From: an uncultured Isosphaeraceae bacterium
GTDB lineage: Bacteria; Planctomycetota; Planctomycetia; Isosphaerales; Isosphaeraceae
Reading direction: 5' to 3'
Assembly (NCBI GenBank): GCA_945957605.1
Contig: CAMFLR010000005.1
Location: forward strand, 124,001-188,000
DNA: 64,000 nt
Below are positions 45,581 to 54,189 of this stretch, piece by piece. A program made the translations under genes and the position numbers. Below the pieces are notes generated by a model that saw only the letters and a list, made by a program, of their open reading frames with translations, had not been told where the DNA came from and searched no databases. Position 1 is the stretch's first letter. Each line of letters opens with the position of its first letter.

Positions 45581-46248
45581 GCGAGCGCGGCCACCCGATT
45601 GAATTGTTCCAGATGCTCGACGCGATCGAACTGCGACGCAACCTCTGGAGCGTGCGTCACCAGGAAGATCGCCACCCCTTCTTCGCGGCAGGTCGAGCGA
45701 ATCAGGTCGATCACTTGTTGCTGATGTTTGGGATCAACGCTCGCCGTCGGCTCGTCGGCCAGCAAGAGGCGCGGCCTGTTCGCCAACGCCCGCGCGACCG
45801 CCACGCGCTGCTGTTCGCCGACGGACAGGGTGCTCGGCTTGTGCTTGAGCCGGTGCGCCAGGCCAACGCGGTCGAGCAACTCCTTCGCCCGCTTCTCGTC
45901 GCGTTTCCCGCGCGCGAACGTCATGCCAAGCATCACGTTTTCAAGCGCGGTGAAACCGGTGAGCAGGTTGAAGGTTTGAAAGATGTATCCGATTTTTTCG
46001 GCTCGCACGCGATCGCGCTCGGCCTCGTCGAGTTTGACGATGTTCACACCGTCGATTTCGACCGAACCGGCGTTTGGCGTACTGATGCCGGCGATGATGT
46101 GGAGCAGCGTCGACTTGCCGCACCCGCTTCGACCCAGCAGCACAGCCTGTTCGGCTTCGCCCAGGTGAAATTCGGGGACATCCAGCACCGGCAGGCGACC
46201 CCCGCCCGGCTCGGCGAACGACTTCTTCAAGCCTTTGAGCGACAGCAT
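45577..46248 (-). CDS. LolD-like ABC ATPase
   Basis: 223 residues from the ATG at 46248. Walker A (GRSGCGKST), Q-loop (IFQTFNLLTGFTALENV), signature LSVGEQQRVAVARAL, and Walker B LLLADEPTASVD are all present. It pairs with the overlapping permease (ATGA). The frame is open to 46611 but the 121-residue extension lacks homology. Confidence 0.92.
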   Translation of the reverse strand: MLSLKGLKKSFAEPGGGRLPVLDVPEFHLGEAEQAVLLGRSGCGKSTLLHIIAGISTPNAGSVEIDGVNIVKLDEAERDRVRAEKIGYIFQTFNLLTGFTALENVMLGMTFARGKRDEKRAKELLDRVGLAHRLKHKPSTLSVGEQQRVAVARALANRPRLLLADEPTASVDPKHQQQVIDLIRSTCREEGVAIFLVTHAPEVASQFDRVEHLEQFNRVAALA

Positions 46249-46480
46249 GAATTCACTAGGGGATCGAGAGCGGGAGGTGTGGTAAACACGTCTAATACGC
46301 GGCGAATGCCCAAAGGGTTCGGAGGATATCCAGCGTAGGAATTGCGTCCACAACCCGTCAAGACCGCGTGCTGGCCCGTCGAATTGCCGCGGCCGCTCTG
46401 GTACAACGTGCTCCTTCACAGCCGGTCCCGCCGTTTTTCTCCAAATAACATCCATCCAACATAAAAAAAGGAGTGGCGCC

Positions 46481-47635
46481 GTGGCCTCACACAAGGGAAC
46501 AGGGCTGACCAGCGACCTCAAAATCACCAGCGTCGAGGCGATGTACCTCCGCCTGCCGCAAGTCAAAGAACAGTGCGACAGTGGCCAGGACGCGTTGGTC
46601 GTGAAGATCACAACCGACGCCGGAATTACAGGTTACGGCGAAGTCGATTCCAACCCGATGGGTGCCAAGGGGATCATCGAAGGCCCCTTCTCGCACACCG
46701 CGACGACCGGCCTCGGGCACGTCTTGATCGGCGAAGATCCTCTGCAAACAGAGTATCTCTGGCACAAGATGTATCGGGCGAACATCTATGGCGGCCGCCG
46801 GGGCGTCGCGATCCACGCCATGAGCGGCATCGACCTCGCCCTCTGGGACATCAAAGGTAAAGCGCTCGGCCTTCCGGTCTGGAAGCTGCTGGGCGGTGGT
46901 TTCACGAAATCGCTAAGACCTTACGCCAGCTCGCTTTTCGGAGAAACACCCGCCGAGACCGGTGATCGCGCCCGACGTTTCGTCGATCAAGGCTTCACCG
47001 CCGTCAAATTCGGCTGGGACCCGATGGGTCGCGACGAGGCTACGGATATCGCGCTAGTACGAGAAGCTCGCGCTGGATTGGGAACCCAGCCCGACCTGAT
47101 GATCGACGCCGGCCTCGTTTTCGACGCCAAGACCGCCATCCAGCGCGCCAAGGCGTTCGAGCAATACAACCCGTTCTGGTTCGAAGAACCCCTTCTGCCC
47201 GACGACTACCACGGCTACGCCAAGCTCTCCGCCGCGAGCAGTTTGCGGATTGCAGCCGGCGAGGAAGAGTCGGAGCGGAAGTCGTTCATCGAACTGATGG
47301 ACGTCGGCCAGGTCGACGTGATCCAGGTCGACCTCACGCGCTGCGGCGGTTTCACCGAGGCCATGAAAATCGCCTCACTCGCCGCCGATCGCGGCATTCC
47401 CGTAGTGAACCACGGCTTCACAACGTACCTGAATGTCGCCGCCGCCCTGCACTTCCTCGCGAGCATCCCCAACACGCTCGGCCTGCTCGAATTCGTGGTC
47501 GAGGAGGGTACGACGCTGCGTCACCATATCACCGAGCCAATCCGCGCCGTCGACGGCCGCGTCGCCGTGCCCGATGCGCCGGGGTTGGGTTTGGGGATTG
47601 ATGAGAAGGGGATTGCGAAGTATCGGGTGGGGTGA
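46481..47635 (+). CDS. Enolase-superfamily enzyme (mandelate racemase/muconate lactonizing type)
   Basis: 384 residues from a GTG with AGGAG upstream. The N-domain precedes a TIM barrel with metal ligands in LMIDAGL, FWFEEPLLP and AAGEEESE, and a His base in VVNHGF. A Lys (AVKFGW) lies at the second strand. Such enzymes dehydrate or epimerise acid sugars; the substrate cannot be set. Its 3' end (~265 bp) is duplicated twice downstream as decayed fragments. Confidence 0.9.
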   Translation: MASHKGTGLTSDLKITSVEAMYLRLPQVKEQCDSGQDALVVKITTDAGITGYGEVDSNPMGAKGIIEGPFSHTATTGLGHVLIGEDPLQTEYLWHKMYRANIYGGRRGVAIHAMSGIDLALWDIKGKALGLPVWKLLGGGFTKSLRPYASSLFGETPAETGDRARRFVDQGFTAVKFGWDPMGRDEATDIALVREARAGLGTQPDLMIDAGLVFDAKTAIQRAKAFEQYNPFWFEEPLLPDDYHGYAKLSAASSLRIAAGEEESERKSFIELMDVGQVDVIQVDLTRCGGFTEAMKIASLAADRGIPVVNHGFTTYLNVAAALHFLASIPNTLGLLEFVVEEGTTLRHHITEPIRAVDGRVAVPDAPGLGLGIDEKGIAKYRVG

Positions 47636-47768
47636 GGTTGTGATTGGCCAGTCCCGCCTCTCTGGGGCATGGGGAGAGTCAGATTGACAGAAATCGCCTG
47701 ATCATTTAAATGGTCGCCGATATCAAACTCTTTCTGACAAGCCTCCGTCGCGAGCAGGTCGCCCCCCT

Positions 47769-48965
47769 ATGCGATTTAACGGATTGAATGTCGGCAAGCA
47801 TTTCGCGGTCGTAGCGCTGGCGGCAGCAGATCTATTCTCGCTACCGCAAAGCGCTTCGGCCGCGCCTATGTATACGGCCACCAGAGTTGGCGTAAATAGT
47901 ATCGGTACAATTAACGACTCTGGTACCGCCATTCTGAGGAGCGGCGACACTCAACAGGGCCTCATTTACAACGGCAGCGGACCCGACGCTGGATTGCTCC
48001 AACTCATACCTGGCAATCCCGGTTACGCTTCCATCAACAATTCGGGGCAAATTGCCACAACGGTGACCACCCCGGGATGGCCAAACTTCCAACGGGCTGA
48101 GATTGTTCAAAACGGCCAAGAGACTCCGCTTCCGTTGCCCGCCGGCTATCAAAACAGCATCACAACTGGAATCAACGACGCTGGCGACGTCACGGGGTAT
48201 GCCTACACTTCCAGCGGGTCGTCCAGCGCTTACTACTATCACACCGGGCAAATGACACTCTTTGGCCCCGTTTGGCCGAACGGGACATCTCAAACGCCCA
48301 CGTCGATCAATTCCTCGGGGGCAATCGTCGGCACCGCGTCAAGTTCGGACATGACTGATGCATTTTTATACTCAAATGGGAAGTATCAAGATTTGGGCGG
48401 ATTCGGCGCCCGGCAAGCTTTGCCCACAGCGATTAATGACAAAGGTCAGATCGCCCTTAATCTTATTGGCAAGCAAGTACCGATCGTGTCGGAAACGCCG
48501 GTCCACGCTTATATCGACAATAACGGTCAACTCACAGCGCTTCAGCCACTGGCGGGAGACAATTACACCCGCGTCTTGGCGATGAATAACCAGGGGGTTG
48601 CTGTCGGTTTTTCCTATGCTAAGACTGACGGTCTGCTAACCGACCACGCGGTCGTTTGGCAAGACGGAATCGCCACCGAACTCACTTCGGCAACAGCCAA
48701 GTTGAATGGATTCTCGCTATTCTCCACTGCTTCGATCAATAACCTTGGTCAAATTACCGCTAAGGGTTGGAATGCGGACCGGCAGGAGTTCGGTTCCTTC
48801 ATCCTTACTCCCGACGGTCTATCAGTACCCCCCGACGCGCACACCGTACCCGAACCAAGCACTCTCGCTGCATTCAGCCTCCTTGCCGCAGGCAGTTTGA
48901 CTTACCGGAGGCTGAAATCGAGGAAACAAGCAAAGCGCCGTGTGCGATTCAAAGAATCAGGCTGA
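47769..48965 (+). CDS. HAF-repeat PEP-CTERM protein, copy 1
   Basis: 398 residues. Signal peptide (HFAVVALAAADLFSLPQSASA), then about six HAF-type repeats (INDSGTAILRSGDT, INDAGDVTGYAYTS, INSSGAIVGTASS) and a PEP-CTERM sorting tail VPEPSTLAAFSLLAAGSLTY with a basic end. The tail should direct processing by an exosortase and outer surface display. The last ~130 bp match copy 2 exactly. Confidence 0.9.
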   Translation: MRFNGLNVGKHFAVVALAAADLFSLPQSASAAPMYTATRVGVNSIGTINDSGTAILRSGDTQQGLIYNGSGPDAGLLQLIPGNPGYASINNSGQIATTVTTPGWPNFQRAEIVQNGQETPLPLPAGYQNSITTGINDAGDVTGYAYTSSGSSSAYYYHTGQMTLFGPVWPNGTSQTPTSINSSGAIVGTASSSDMTDAFLYSNGKYQDLGGFGARQALPTAINDKGQIALNLIGKQVPIVSETPVHAYIDNNGQLTALQPLAGDNYTRVLAMNNQGVAVGFSYAKTDGLLTDHAVVWQDGIATELTSATAKLNGFSLFSTASINNLGQITAKGWNADRQEFGSFILTPDGLSVPPDAHTVPEPSTLAAFSLLAAGSLTYRRLKSRKQAKRRVRFKESG

Positions 48966-49083
48966 CGGAGCCGATTTAAGATGCCGCCCTCGCCGCCGAT
49001 CGCGGCATTCCGGTAGTCAATCTCGGCTTCACAACCCACCTGAACGTCGCCGCCGCTCTGCACTTCCTCGCGAGCATCCCCAA
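48831..49083. repeat. 253-bp direct repeat, left copy
   Basis: Identical base for base to 50488-50740 (offset 1657). It spans the end of the HAF gene, the short spacer and the start of the enolase fragment. Outside this block the two units differ clearly. Confidence 0.9.
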
Positions 49084-49246
49084 CACGCTGGGCCTGCTCG
49101 AATTCGTGGTTGAGGAAGGAACGACTCTGCGACACCACATCACCGAGTCGATCCGCGCGGTTGATGGGCGCGTCGCGGTGCCTGATGGTCCGGGGTTGGG
49201 CTTGGGGATTGATGAGAAGGGGATTGCGAAGTATCGGGTGGGGTGA
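48980..49246 (+). pseudogene. Decayed 3' fragment of the enolase-superfamily gene, copy 1
   Basis: An open frame without its own start codon, ending in TGA at 49244-49246, translates to the last ~88 residues of the upstream enolase gene (AALAADRGIPVVNLGFTTHL through GIDEKGIAKYRVG). The base His of VVNHGF is Leu. It has no N-domain or metal ligands, so it cannot be a functional enzyme. Confidence 0.88.
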
Positions 49247-49377
49247 GATCGCAATCAGGCAATCCGCCTGCGAGGGCCACCGGGACAGTCAGATTGACAG
49301 AAATCGTCTGATCATTTATTTGGTCGTCGATATAGGACTTCTTCTGACAAGCCCGCGCCACGGACAGGTCTCCCCCT

Positions 49378-50622
49378 ATGCGATTCAACGGATTGAATGC
49401 CGAAACGCATTACGAGCTCATAGCGCTGGCGGCCGCATGCCTGTTTTCGCTGTCGCCAAGCGCTTCGGCTGCGCCGATGTATACGGCCACCAGGATCGGC
49501 GTAAATGGTATCGGTACAATCAACGACTCGGGTACCGTCACTTTGACCAGCGGCTACTATGTGGAAGGCCTCATTTACAAAAGTAGCGGACCCGACGCCG
49601 GATTGCTTAAACCCATACCTGGCAATCCCGGCAACACCTACCTCAGCAATTCCGGGCAAGTTGCCACAACAGTGACAACGCCCGGATGGCCATCGTTCCA
49701 GCAGGCCGAGATTGTTCAAAACGGCCAAGCGACGGTGCTACCGCTGCCCACCGGTTATCAAAACAGCGTCACAACTGGAATCAACGACGCTGGTGACATC
49801 ACCGGGTATATGTACTCGTCCGCCGGGTATATGAATGCGTTCATCGGGTCGGCAAGCGCCTTTTATTATCACGCCGGGCAGGTGACGCCGATTGGCCCCA
49901 TTTCGCAGTCGATGCTAGATCAGATTCCCACGGCAATCAATTCGTCGGGGGCCATCGTGGGAACCGCAGAATCAACGACGGCGTCCGGTGCCACTGATGC
50001 GTTTTTATACAGTAATGGAACGTATCAAGATTTGGGCAACTTCGGCGCCCGGATCGCTTCGCCCACGGCGATTAACGACAAAGGCCAGATCGCCCTTAAT
50101 CTCCTTGGCACGTACAACGCTAATGATCCGCTGGCAACCGTTCTCTCAACAAACTCCGTCCACGCCTACATCTACAACAATGGGCAACTTACAGCGCTTC
50201 AGCCATTGCCGGGAGACACTTATACCCGGGTCTTAGCGATGAATAATATGGGGACTGCCGTCGGATATTCTTTCGCCAACTCTGACGGCAGGTTTACCGA
50301 CCACGCGGTCGTTTGGCAAAATGGAATCGTGACTGACCTCACGTCGGCAACGGCAGGGTTGAATGGATTCTCGCTGGTCAATGTCGCTTCGATTAACAAC
50401 CTTGGTCAAATTACGGCTAACGCTATGGGCCCGGATCAGGAAATGGATGGTTCCTTCATCCTAACGCCCGCTGGTCTGCCGGTACCGCCCGACGCGCACA
50501 CCGTACCCGAACCAAGCACTCTCGCTGCATTCAGCCTCCTTGCCGCAGGCAGTTTGACTTACCGGAGGCTGAAATCGAGGAAACAAGCAAAGCGCCGTGT
50601 GCGATTCAAAGAATCAGGCTGA
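49378..50622 (+). CDS. HAF-repeat PEP-CTERM protein, copy 2
   Basis: 414 residues, same architecture as copy 1: signal peptide (YELIALAAACLFSLSPSASA), HAF-type repeats (INDAGDITGYMYSS, INSSGAIVGTAEST, INDKGQIALNLLG) and the identical PEP-CTERM tail. The body differs from copy 1 at many positions and has insertions (e.g. around residue 150), while the tail and 3' flank are identical. Likely surface protein anchored by an exosortase system elsewhere in the genome. Confidence 0.9.
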   Translation: MRFNGLNAETHYELIALAAACLFSLSPSASAAPMYTATRIGVNGIGTINDSGTVTLTSGYYVEGLIYKSSGPDAGLLKPIPGNPGNTYLSNSGQVATTVTTPGWPSFQQAEIVQNGQATVLPLPTGYQNSVTTGINDAGDITGYMYSSAGYMNAFIGSASAFYYHAGQVTPIGPISQSMLDQIPTAINSSGAIVGTAESTTASGATDAFLYSNGTYQDLGNFGARIASPTAINDKGQIALNLLGTYNANDPLATVLSTNSVHAYIYNNGQLTALQPLPGDTYTRVLAMNNMGTAVGYSFANSDGRFTDHAVVWQNGIVTDLTSATAGLNGFSLVNVASINNLGQITANAMGPDQEMDGSFILTPAGLPVPPDAHTVPEPSTLAAFSLLAAGSLTYRRLKSRKQAKRRVRFKESG

Positions 50623-50740
50623 CGGAGCCGATTTAAGATGCCGCCCTCGCCGCCGATCGCGGCATTCCGGTAGTCAATCTCGGCTTCACAACCCACCTGA
50701 ACGTCGCCGCCGCTCTGCACTTCCTCGCGAGCATCCCCAA
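50488..50740. repeat. 253-bp direct repeat, right copy
   Basis: Exact match to 48831-49083; the first mismatch after the block is C/T at 49084/50741. Confidence 0.9.
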
Positions 50741-50903
50741 TACGCTGGGCCTGCTCGAATTCGTGGTCGAGGAAGGAACGACCCTGCGACACCACATCAC
50801 CGAGCCAATCCGCGCCGTCGACGGCCGCGTCGCGATTCCCGATGCGCCGGGGCTTGGCTTGGGGATTGATGAGAAGGGGATTGCGAAGTATCGCGTGGGA
50901 TGA
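50637..50903 (+). pseudogene. Decayed 3' fragment of the enolase-superfamily gene, copy 2
   Basis: The same ~88-codon fragment as 48980-49246, with the His-to-Leu change (VVNLGF). Its 3' half (GAGCCAATCCGCGCCGTC at about 50810) matches the intact enolase gene better than it matches fragment 1, showing a mosaic origin. Confidence 0.88.
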
Positions 50904-50960
50904 GGTTGTAAGGTCCAATCCACCCACGCTACGTTCGACGACAACTCATCTGGAGTCGCG

Positions 50961-51578
50961 ATGGGACAGAACCGTCGCTTGTTCAAAATCCAGGATGGGG
51001 TGATCGTCGTCGCGGCGTGCGCGACGGTGTTCGCCTGCTTCCAGGCGATTTACCCGTCGCTCGTCTCGAACTTCTTCCGTCAGCGATGGACCGGGGTACG
51101 GCTGGTTCACTGGTTGATCGATATTTCCGATTCAGCGCACGTGTTGAGTGGCTGCCTGATGTGCGTCAGTTTTGCAGTCGTCCTCTTACGATTTGTTCAG
51201 CCCCGCCCGTCGCTGCGTCGGATTACGGCACAACCTGGATTCGTCGCGTGCTTTGCCGCCTCAATTATGGGCGGAGTGGTGATCCTCTTCGTCGCCGCGC
51301 GAAAGGTCGGTCGACTTTTAGGCGGCTGGAATCTCAATACCAGCTTCTGGGAACTGACAACCCCCGCACTGTCTAGCCTCGATTCGCTGGGCCGTATGAT
51401 CGTGGGGGTGTGGATCATGTTGCGACTCATGCGACGACCCAAGCCTGAATCGGATTGGGTCGAACGCATCGGGCAGGTTGTTGGAGTCCTTTGGATCGTC
51501 CAGTGGCTGCTTGCCCGTGGGATTCAAGTCGTTTCAATGATGAGCAACCGCTCGCTATTCGATGACGGCACCTATTAA
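50961..51578 (+). CDS. Array membrane protein A1
   Basis: 205 residues, about four TM helices. Shares with A2 and A3 an N-terminal helix, LLRFVQPRPSLRRITAQPGF followed by ACFAA, a central TM, and SDWVERIGQVVGVLWIVQWL. The basic loop between TM2 and TM3 is the conserved core. No signal peptide or known domain. First gene of the six-gene array; the next ATG directly follows its stop. Confidence 0.82.
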   Translation: MGQNRRLFKIQDGVIVVAACATVFACFQAIYPSLVSNFFRQRWTGVRLVHWLIDISDSAHVLSGCLMCVSFAVVLLRFVQPRPSLRRITAQPGFVACFAASIMGGVVILFVAARKVGRLLGGWNLNTSFWELTTPALSSLDSLGRMIVGVWIMLRLMRRPKPESDWVERIGQVVGVLWIVQWLLARGIQVVSMMSNRSLFDDGTY

Positions 51579-52190
51579 ATGATGATTAAAAGGCGTCATG
51601 TTCTTGAGTGGATGATTCTACTCGCCGCGAACGCGTTTGCGGTGCTCTGGATACTCACGAGTCTTTCATCGCACGTAGCCTTATACTATCACTTGGACGA
51701 CGGTCACACTGACGAGCTAATCCTGGCTTACCATTGCGAGGCCGCTACCAGGGCCGTTTTGGTTTCTTGGAGTGTGGCCCTCACTGCGCTTGGGTTGATC
51801 CGCTCCGGCGTTCCCTTGCGACGCTTGCTCGCGCGGCCTGGCTATGTTGTCTGTTTTGCCGTGACGCTAGAAGCTTTTGTTTGGCTCGGTTTGATCATTC
51901 TTGGTTTCGGCTTCCGGATCTTCTATCGTTTGCCAAGTTTCTGGGGCGAGGATATTCGCGCACTCACTCTGAGGGAGAGTTCAACGACGGCTTACTTGAT
52001 CATGATCTGGTGGACGTTGCTCGCCTTCTCGCGAAGGTGGCGTCCATCGCGCGGTTGGATCGACCGAGCCGGTAGAATTATCGGGGTGATCTGGATCGTC
52101 AGTATCGTTTTGCATCTCGCCGTCGACTATGGTTTCGACGTCGAGAATGACCATCGTACCATGGCGCGACAACCGGCCCCAAGTCGGTGA
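51579..52190 (+). CDS. Array membrane protein B1
   Basis: 203 residues, about four TMs. The core reads GVPLRRLLARPGYVVCFAV and the last helix GRIIGVIWIVSIVLHL, the same plan as the other array members but more diverged. Starts immediately after the A1 stop (TAAATG). Function unknown. Confidence 0.82.
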   Translation: MMIKRRHVLEWMILLAANAFAVLWILTSLSSHVALYYHLDDGHTDELILAYHCEAATRAVLVSWSVALTALGLIRSGVPLRRLLARPGYVVCFAVTLEAFVWLGLIILGFGFRIFYRLPSFWGEDIRALTLRESSTTAYLIMIWWTLLAFSRRWRPSRGWIDRAGRIIGVIWIVSIVLHLAVDYGFDVENDHRTMARQPAPSR

Positions 52191-52383
52191 ACCACGAGGA
52201 TCAACGATCGCGCGGCAACTATAGCCTTTTCTTCAGGCCGCTCTGTTGCGCGAGCATTCCTCAACTCTTGTCTCACGGGCTTTTGCTGCAAAGCCCGGTA
52301 TGCCGATGCGGCTCATGTCATTGAATCAATAGGTTTGATAAGATTGCTGCGATAAACCACCTGATTCGTCGCCGGAGACTTGC

Positions 52384-52959
52384 ATGGTGAAGCAGAATCG
52401 CAAATTCACGATCCTGGATCTGATGATTTGCGTGGCGTTCGTGGGACTTGGGGCTGCATTGTTCCGCCTGATGAGCCCATACCTTCGCGGTTGGTCTCCC
52501 TTTGCGCGATCGGCCAAGTTCGAAGACCACCTGGTCGATCTTTCAGGTGTTGCGAAACTTGCGAGCGAGGGTTTGTTTTGTGCAAATCTTTGTGTGCTTA
52601 CCCTTCGATTCATTCCCCCGCGTCCCAGCGTCCGGAAACTTGCGAGGCAGCTGGGTTTCGTCGCGTGCTTTGTTGCGGCGATCGCTGTGCTTGCGCCACT
52701 CGTCCGCCTCTTCGCTCAACTGGTTGAATATAAGCTGCTTGGCTTGAAAATTGCCGACCCATCGCACTATTTGACGCCGATCGTCGATGCAGCGGAAATG
52801 GCCGGTGCCGGTGTCATGGCGTCGTGGGGCATTTTGGTGCTGAGGCGGGGAGCGAGAATGAAGGCAGATTGGGTCGAATACATGGCGCGCACACTTGGAG
52901 TCGTCTGGATTGTGCAATGGATTCTCTGGCATGGACTCTATTTCGCCGGAGTTCTGTAA
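52384..52959 (+). CDS. Array membrane protein A2
   Basis: 191 residues starting MVKQNRKFTILDLMICVAFV, a planctomycete-style N-terminus, with GGAG upstream. TLRFIPPRPSVRKLARQLGF then VACFVAA, and ADWVEYMARTLGVVWIVQWI are the A-type signatures. Four to five hydrophobic segments. Confidence 0.85.
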   Translation: MVKQNRKFTILDLMICVAFVGLGAALFRLMSPYLRGWSPFARSAKFEDHLVDLSGVAKLASEGLFCANLCVLTLRFIPPRPSVRKLARQLGFVACFVAAIAVLAPLVRLFAQLVEYKLLGLKIADPSHYLTPIVDAAEMAGAGVMASWGILVLRRGARMKADWVEYMARTLGVVWIVQWILWHGLYFAGVL

Positions 52960-52972
52960 GGTGAAAACGTGC

Positions 52973-53608
52973 ATGAGATTCATCAATACTCTGCGAAATA
53001 CCATAGCCCTGAAGTTCGCGGTCGTATTTGCGTTCGCAACAGTCCTGGCTTGCCTATGGATGCAAAGGGCCATGGCGACGCATCACCCCAAGGGTGTCGT
53101 CTGGCCGACGCAAGCTCTCTGGGCGATCGGATATGGAATGTGGGTCGGAACCACCGTCGCGTTCCCCTATCTGGTTTGTTGGTGTTGCGGGATTGTTGTT
53201 CTGGTCAGGTCGACTCCCAGGTCGCCGATTTCAAGAATCGCCTCACAGCCGGGATTTGCAGCGTGTTTCGCAGTTGCCTCTCTGACTCTGCTATTCTTCT
53301 TCTGCGGACTGTTGCGCGTGGTTGTCAAAGTAGCTGTCGGACGGGCAATGGCCTGGAACCGGTTCACCGTCATTCTCTTTGCGTATCAAATCTCAGATTA
53401 TGCAGGCCAGTTCGTTGCGATCCTCTGGCTCTTATTTCTGCTGGCCCGAATTTGGCGTCCTTCGTCTAGTCCATTGGAAACGCTGGCTCGGATACTTGGC
53501 GTTCTTCTCATTTTCACGTGGTCGCTCGATCGATTAGGCTCCTTCCTAATGTCTGTGGGCGTGGATCTCGTCGTTGAGTCGGACCGGATTCAGAAGGGCG
53601 TGACATGA
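52973..53608 (+). CDS. Array membrane protein B2
   Basis: About 211 residues from the ATG at 52973 (AAGGTG upstream); GTG 52961 is an alternative start. B-type features: FAVVFAFATVLACLWMQRAM, the Cys pair in VCWCCG, SPISRIASQPGFAACFAVAS, and LETLARILGVLLIFTWSL. Its stop overlaps the A3 start by ATGA. Confidence 0.82.
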   Translation: MRFINTLRNTIALKFAVVFAFATVLACLWMQRAMATHHPKGVVWPTQALWAIGYGMWVGTTVAFPYLVCWCCGIVVLVRSTPRSPISRIASQPGFAACFAVASLTLLFFFCGLLRVVVKVAVGRAMAWNRFTVILFAYQISDYAGQFVAILWLLFLLARIWRPSSSPLETLARILGVLLIFTWSLDRLGSFLMSVGVDLVVESDRIQKGVT

Positions 53609-54189
53609 TTAAAAAGCAGCGCAAGTTCATGATTTTGGATCTGATGATCTGCGTCGCTTCTGCCGCTCTCTCGGTCGTCTGGCTTCAGCAAATACTTCCA
53701 GCGCTTCGGTCTGTGTTTCCTTATTCGCGATCGGGCAAATTGAAGGATTACATGCTCGATCTGGCAAATATCACCAACATAATCGGCGGATGCTTGTTCT
53801 GGGCAAGTGTCGGAGTGACGATCATCCGGCTTGTTCCTCCGCGCCCCAGCATACGGCGGCTCGCCAGGCAACCAGGTTTCGTTGCGTGCCTTTCCGTCTC
53901 GATCGCTGGCGTCGCACCACTGGCGGTCAGTGTCGCGCAACAAGTCGGACGCGCTTTGATCGGTTGGACATCATCCGCCGCTGGGACATCGATCCCCTAC
54001 ATGTCAATGACCGTAAATTCATCAGAAATGGCGGGCGCAGGCGTCGCCGCGTTGTGGGGGATCTTGGCGCTGAGGCGGCGTGTTCGAATCAAAGCGGATT
54101 GGGTCGAATATACGGCACGAACGCTCGGGTTCGCCTGGATTGCACACTGGGTACTCTTTAAAGGACTGGCTTTCGTTTGGGCGATTTAA
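53605..54189 (+). CDS. Array membrane protein A3
   Basis: 194 residues starting MIKKQRKFMILDLMICVASA. IIRLVPPRPSIRRLARQPGF then VACLSV and ADWVEYTARTLGFAWIAHWV make it the closest relative of A2. Starts in the B2 stop (ATGA); its TAA overlaps the B3 start (TAATG). Confidence 0.85.
   Translation: MIKKQRKFMILDLMICVASAALSVVWLQQILPALRSVFPYSRSGKLKDYMLDLANITNIIGGCLFWASVGVTIIRLVPPRPSIRRLARQPGFVACLSVSIAGVAPLAVSVAQQVGRALIGWTSSAAGTSIPYMSMTVNSSEMAGAGVAALWGILALRRRVRIKADWVEYTARTLGFAWIAHWVLFKGLAFVWAI

Noticed and set aside
48831-50740. Insertion sequence or transposon in the HAF region
   Set aside because: The repeats are direct and contain host gene ends; no transposase, terminal inverted repeats or target duplications were seen.
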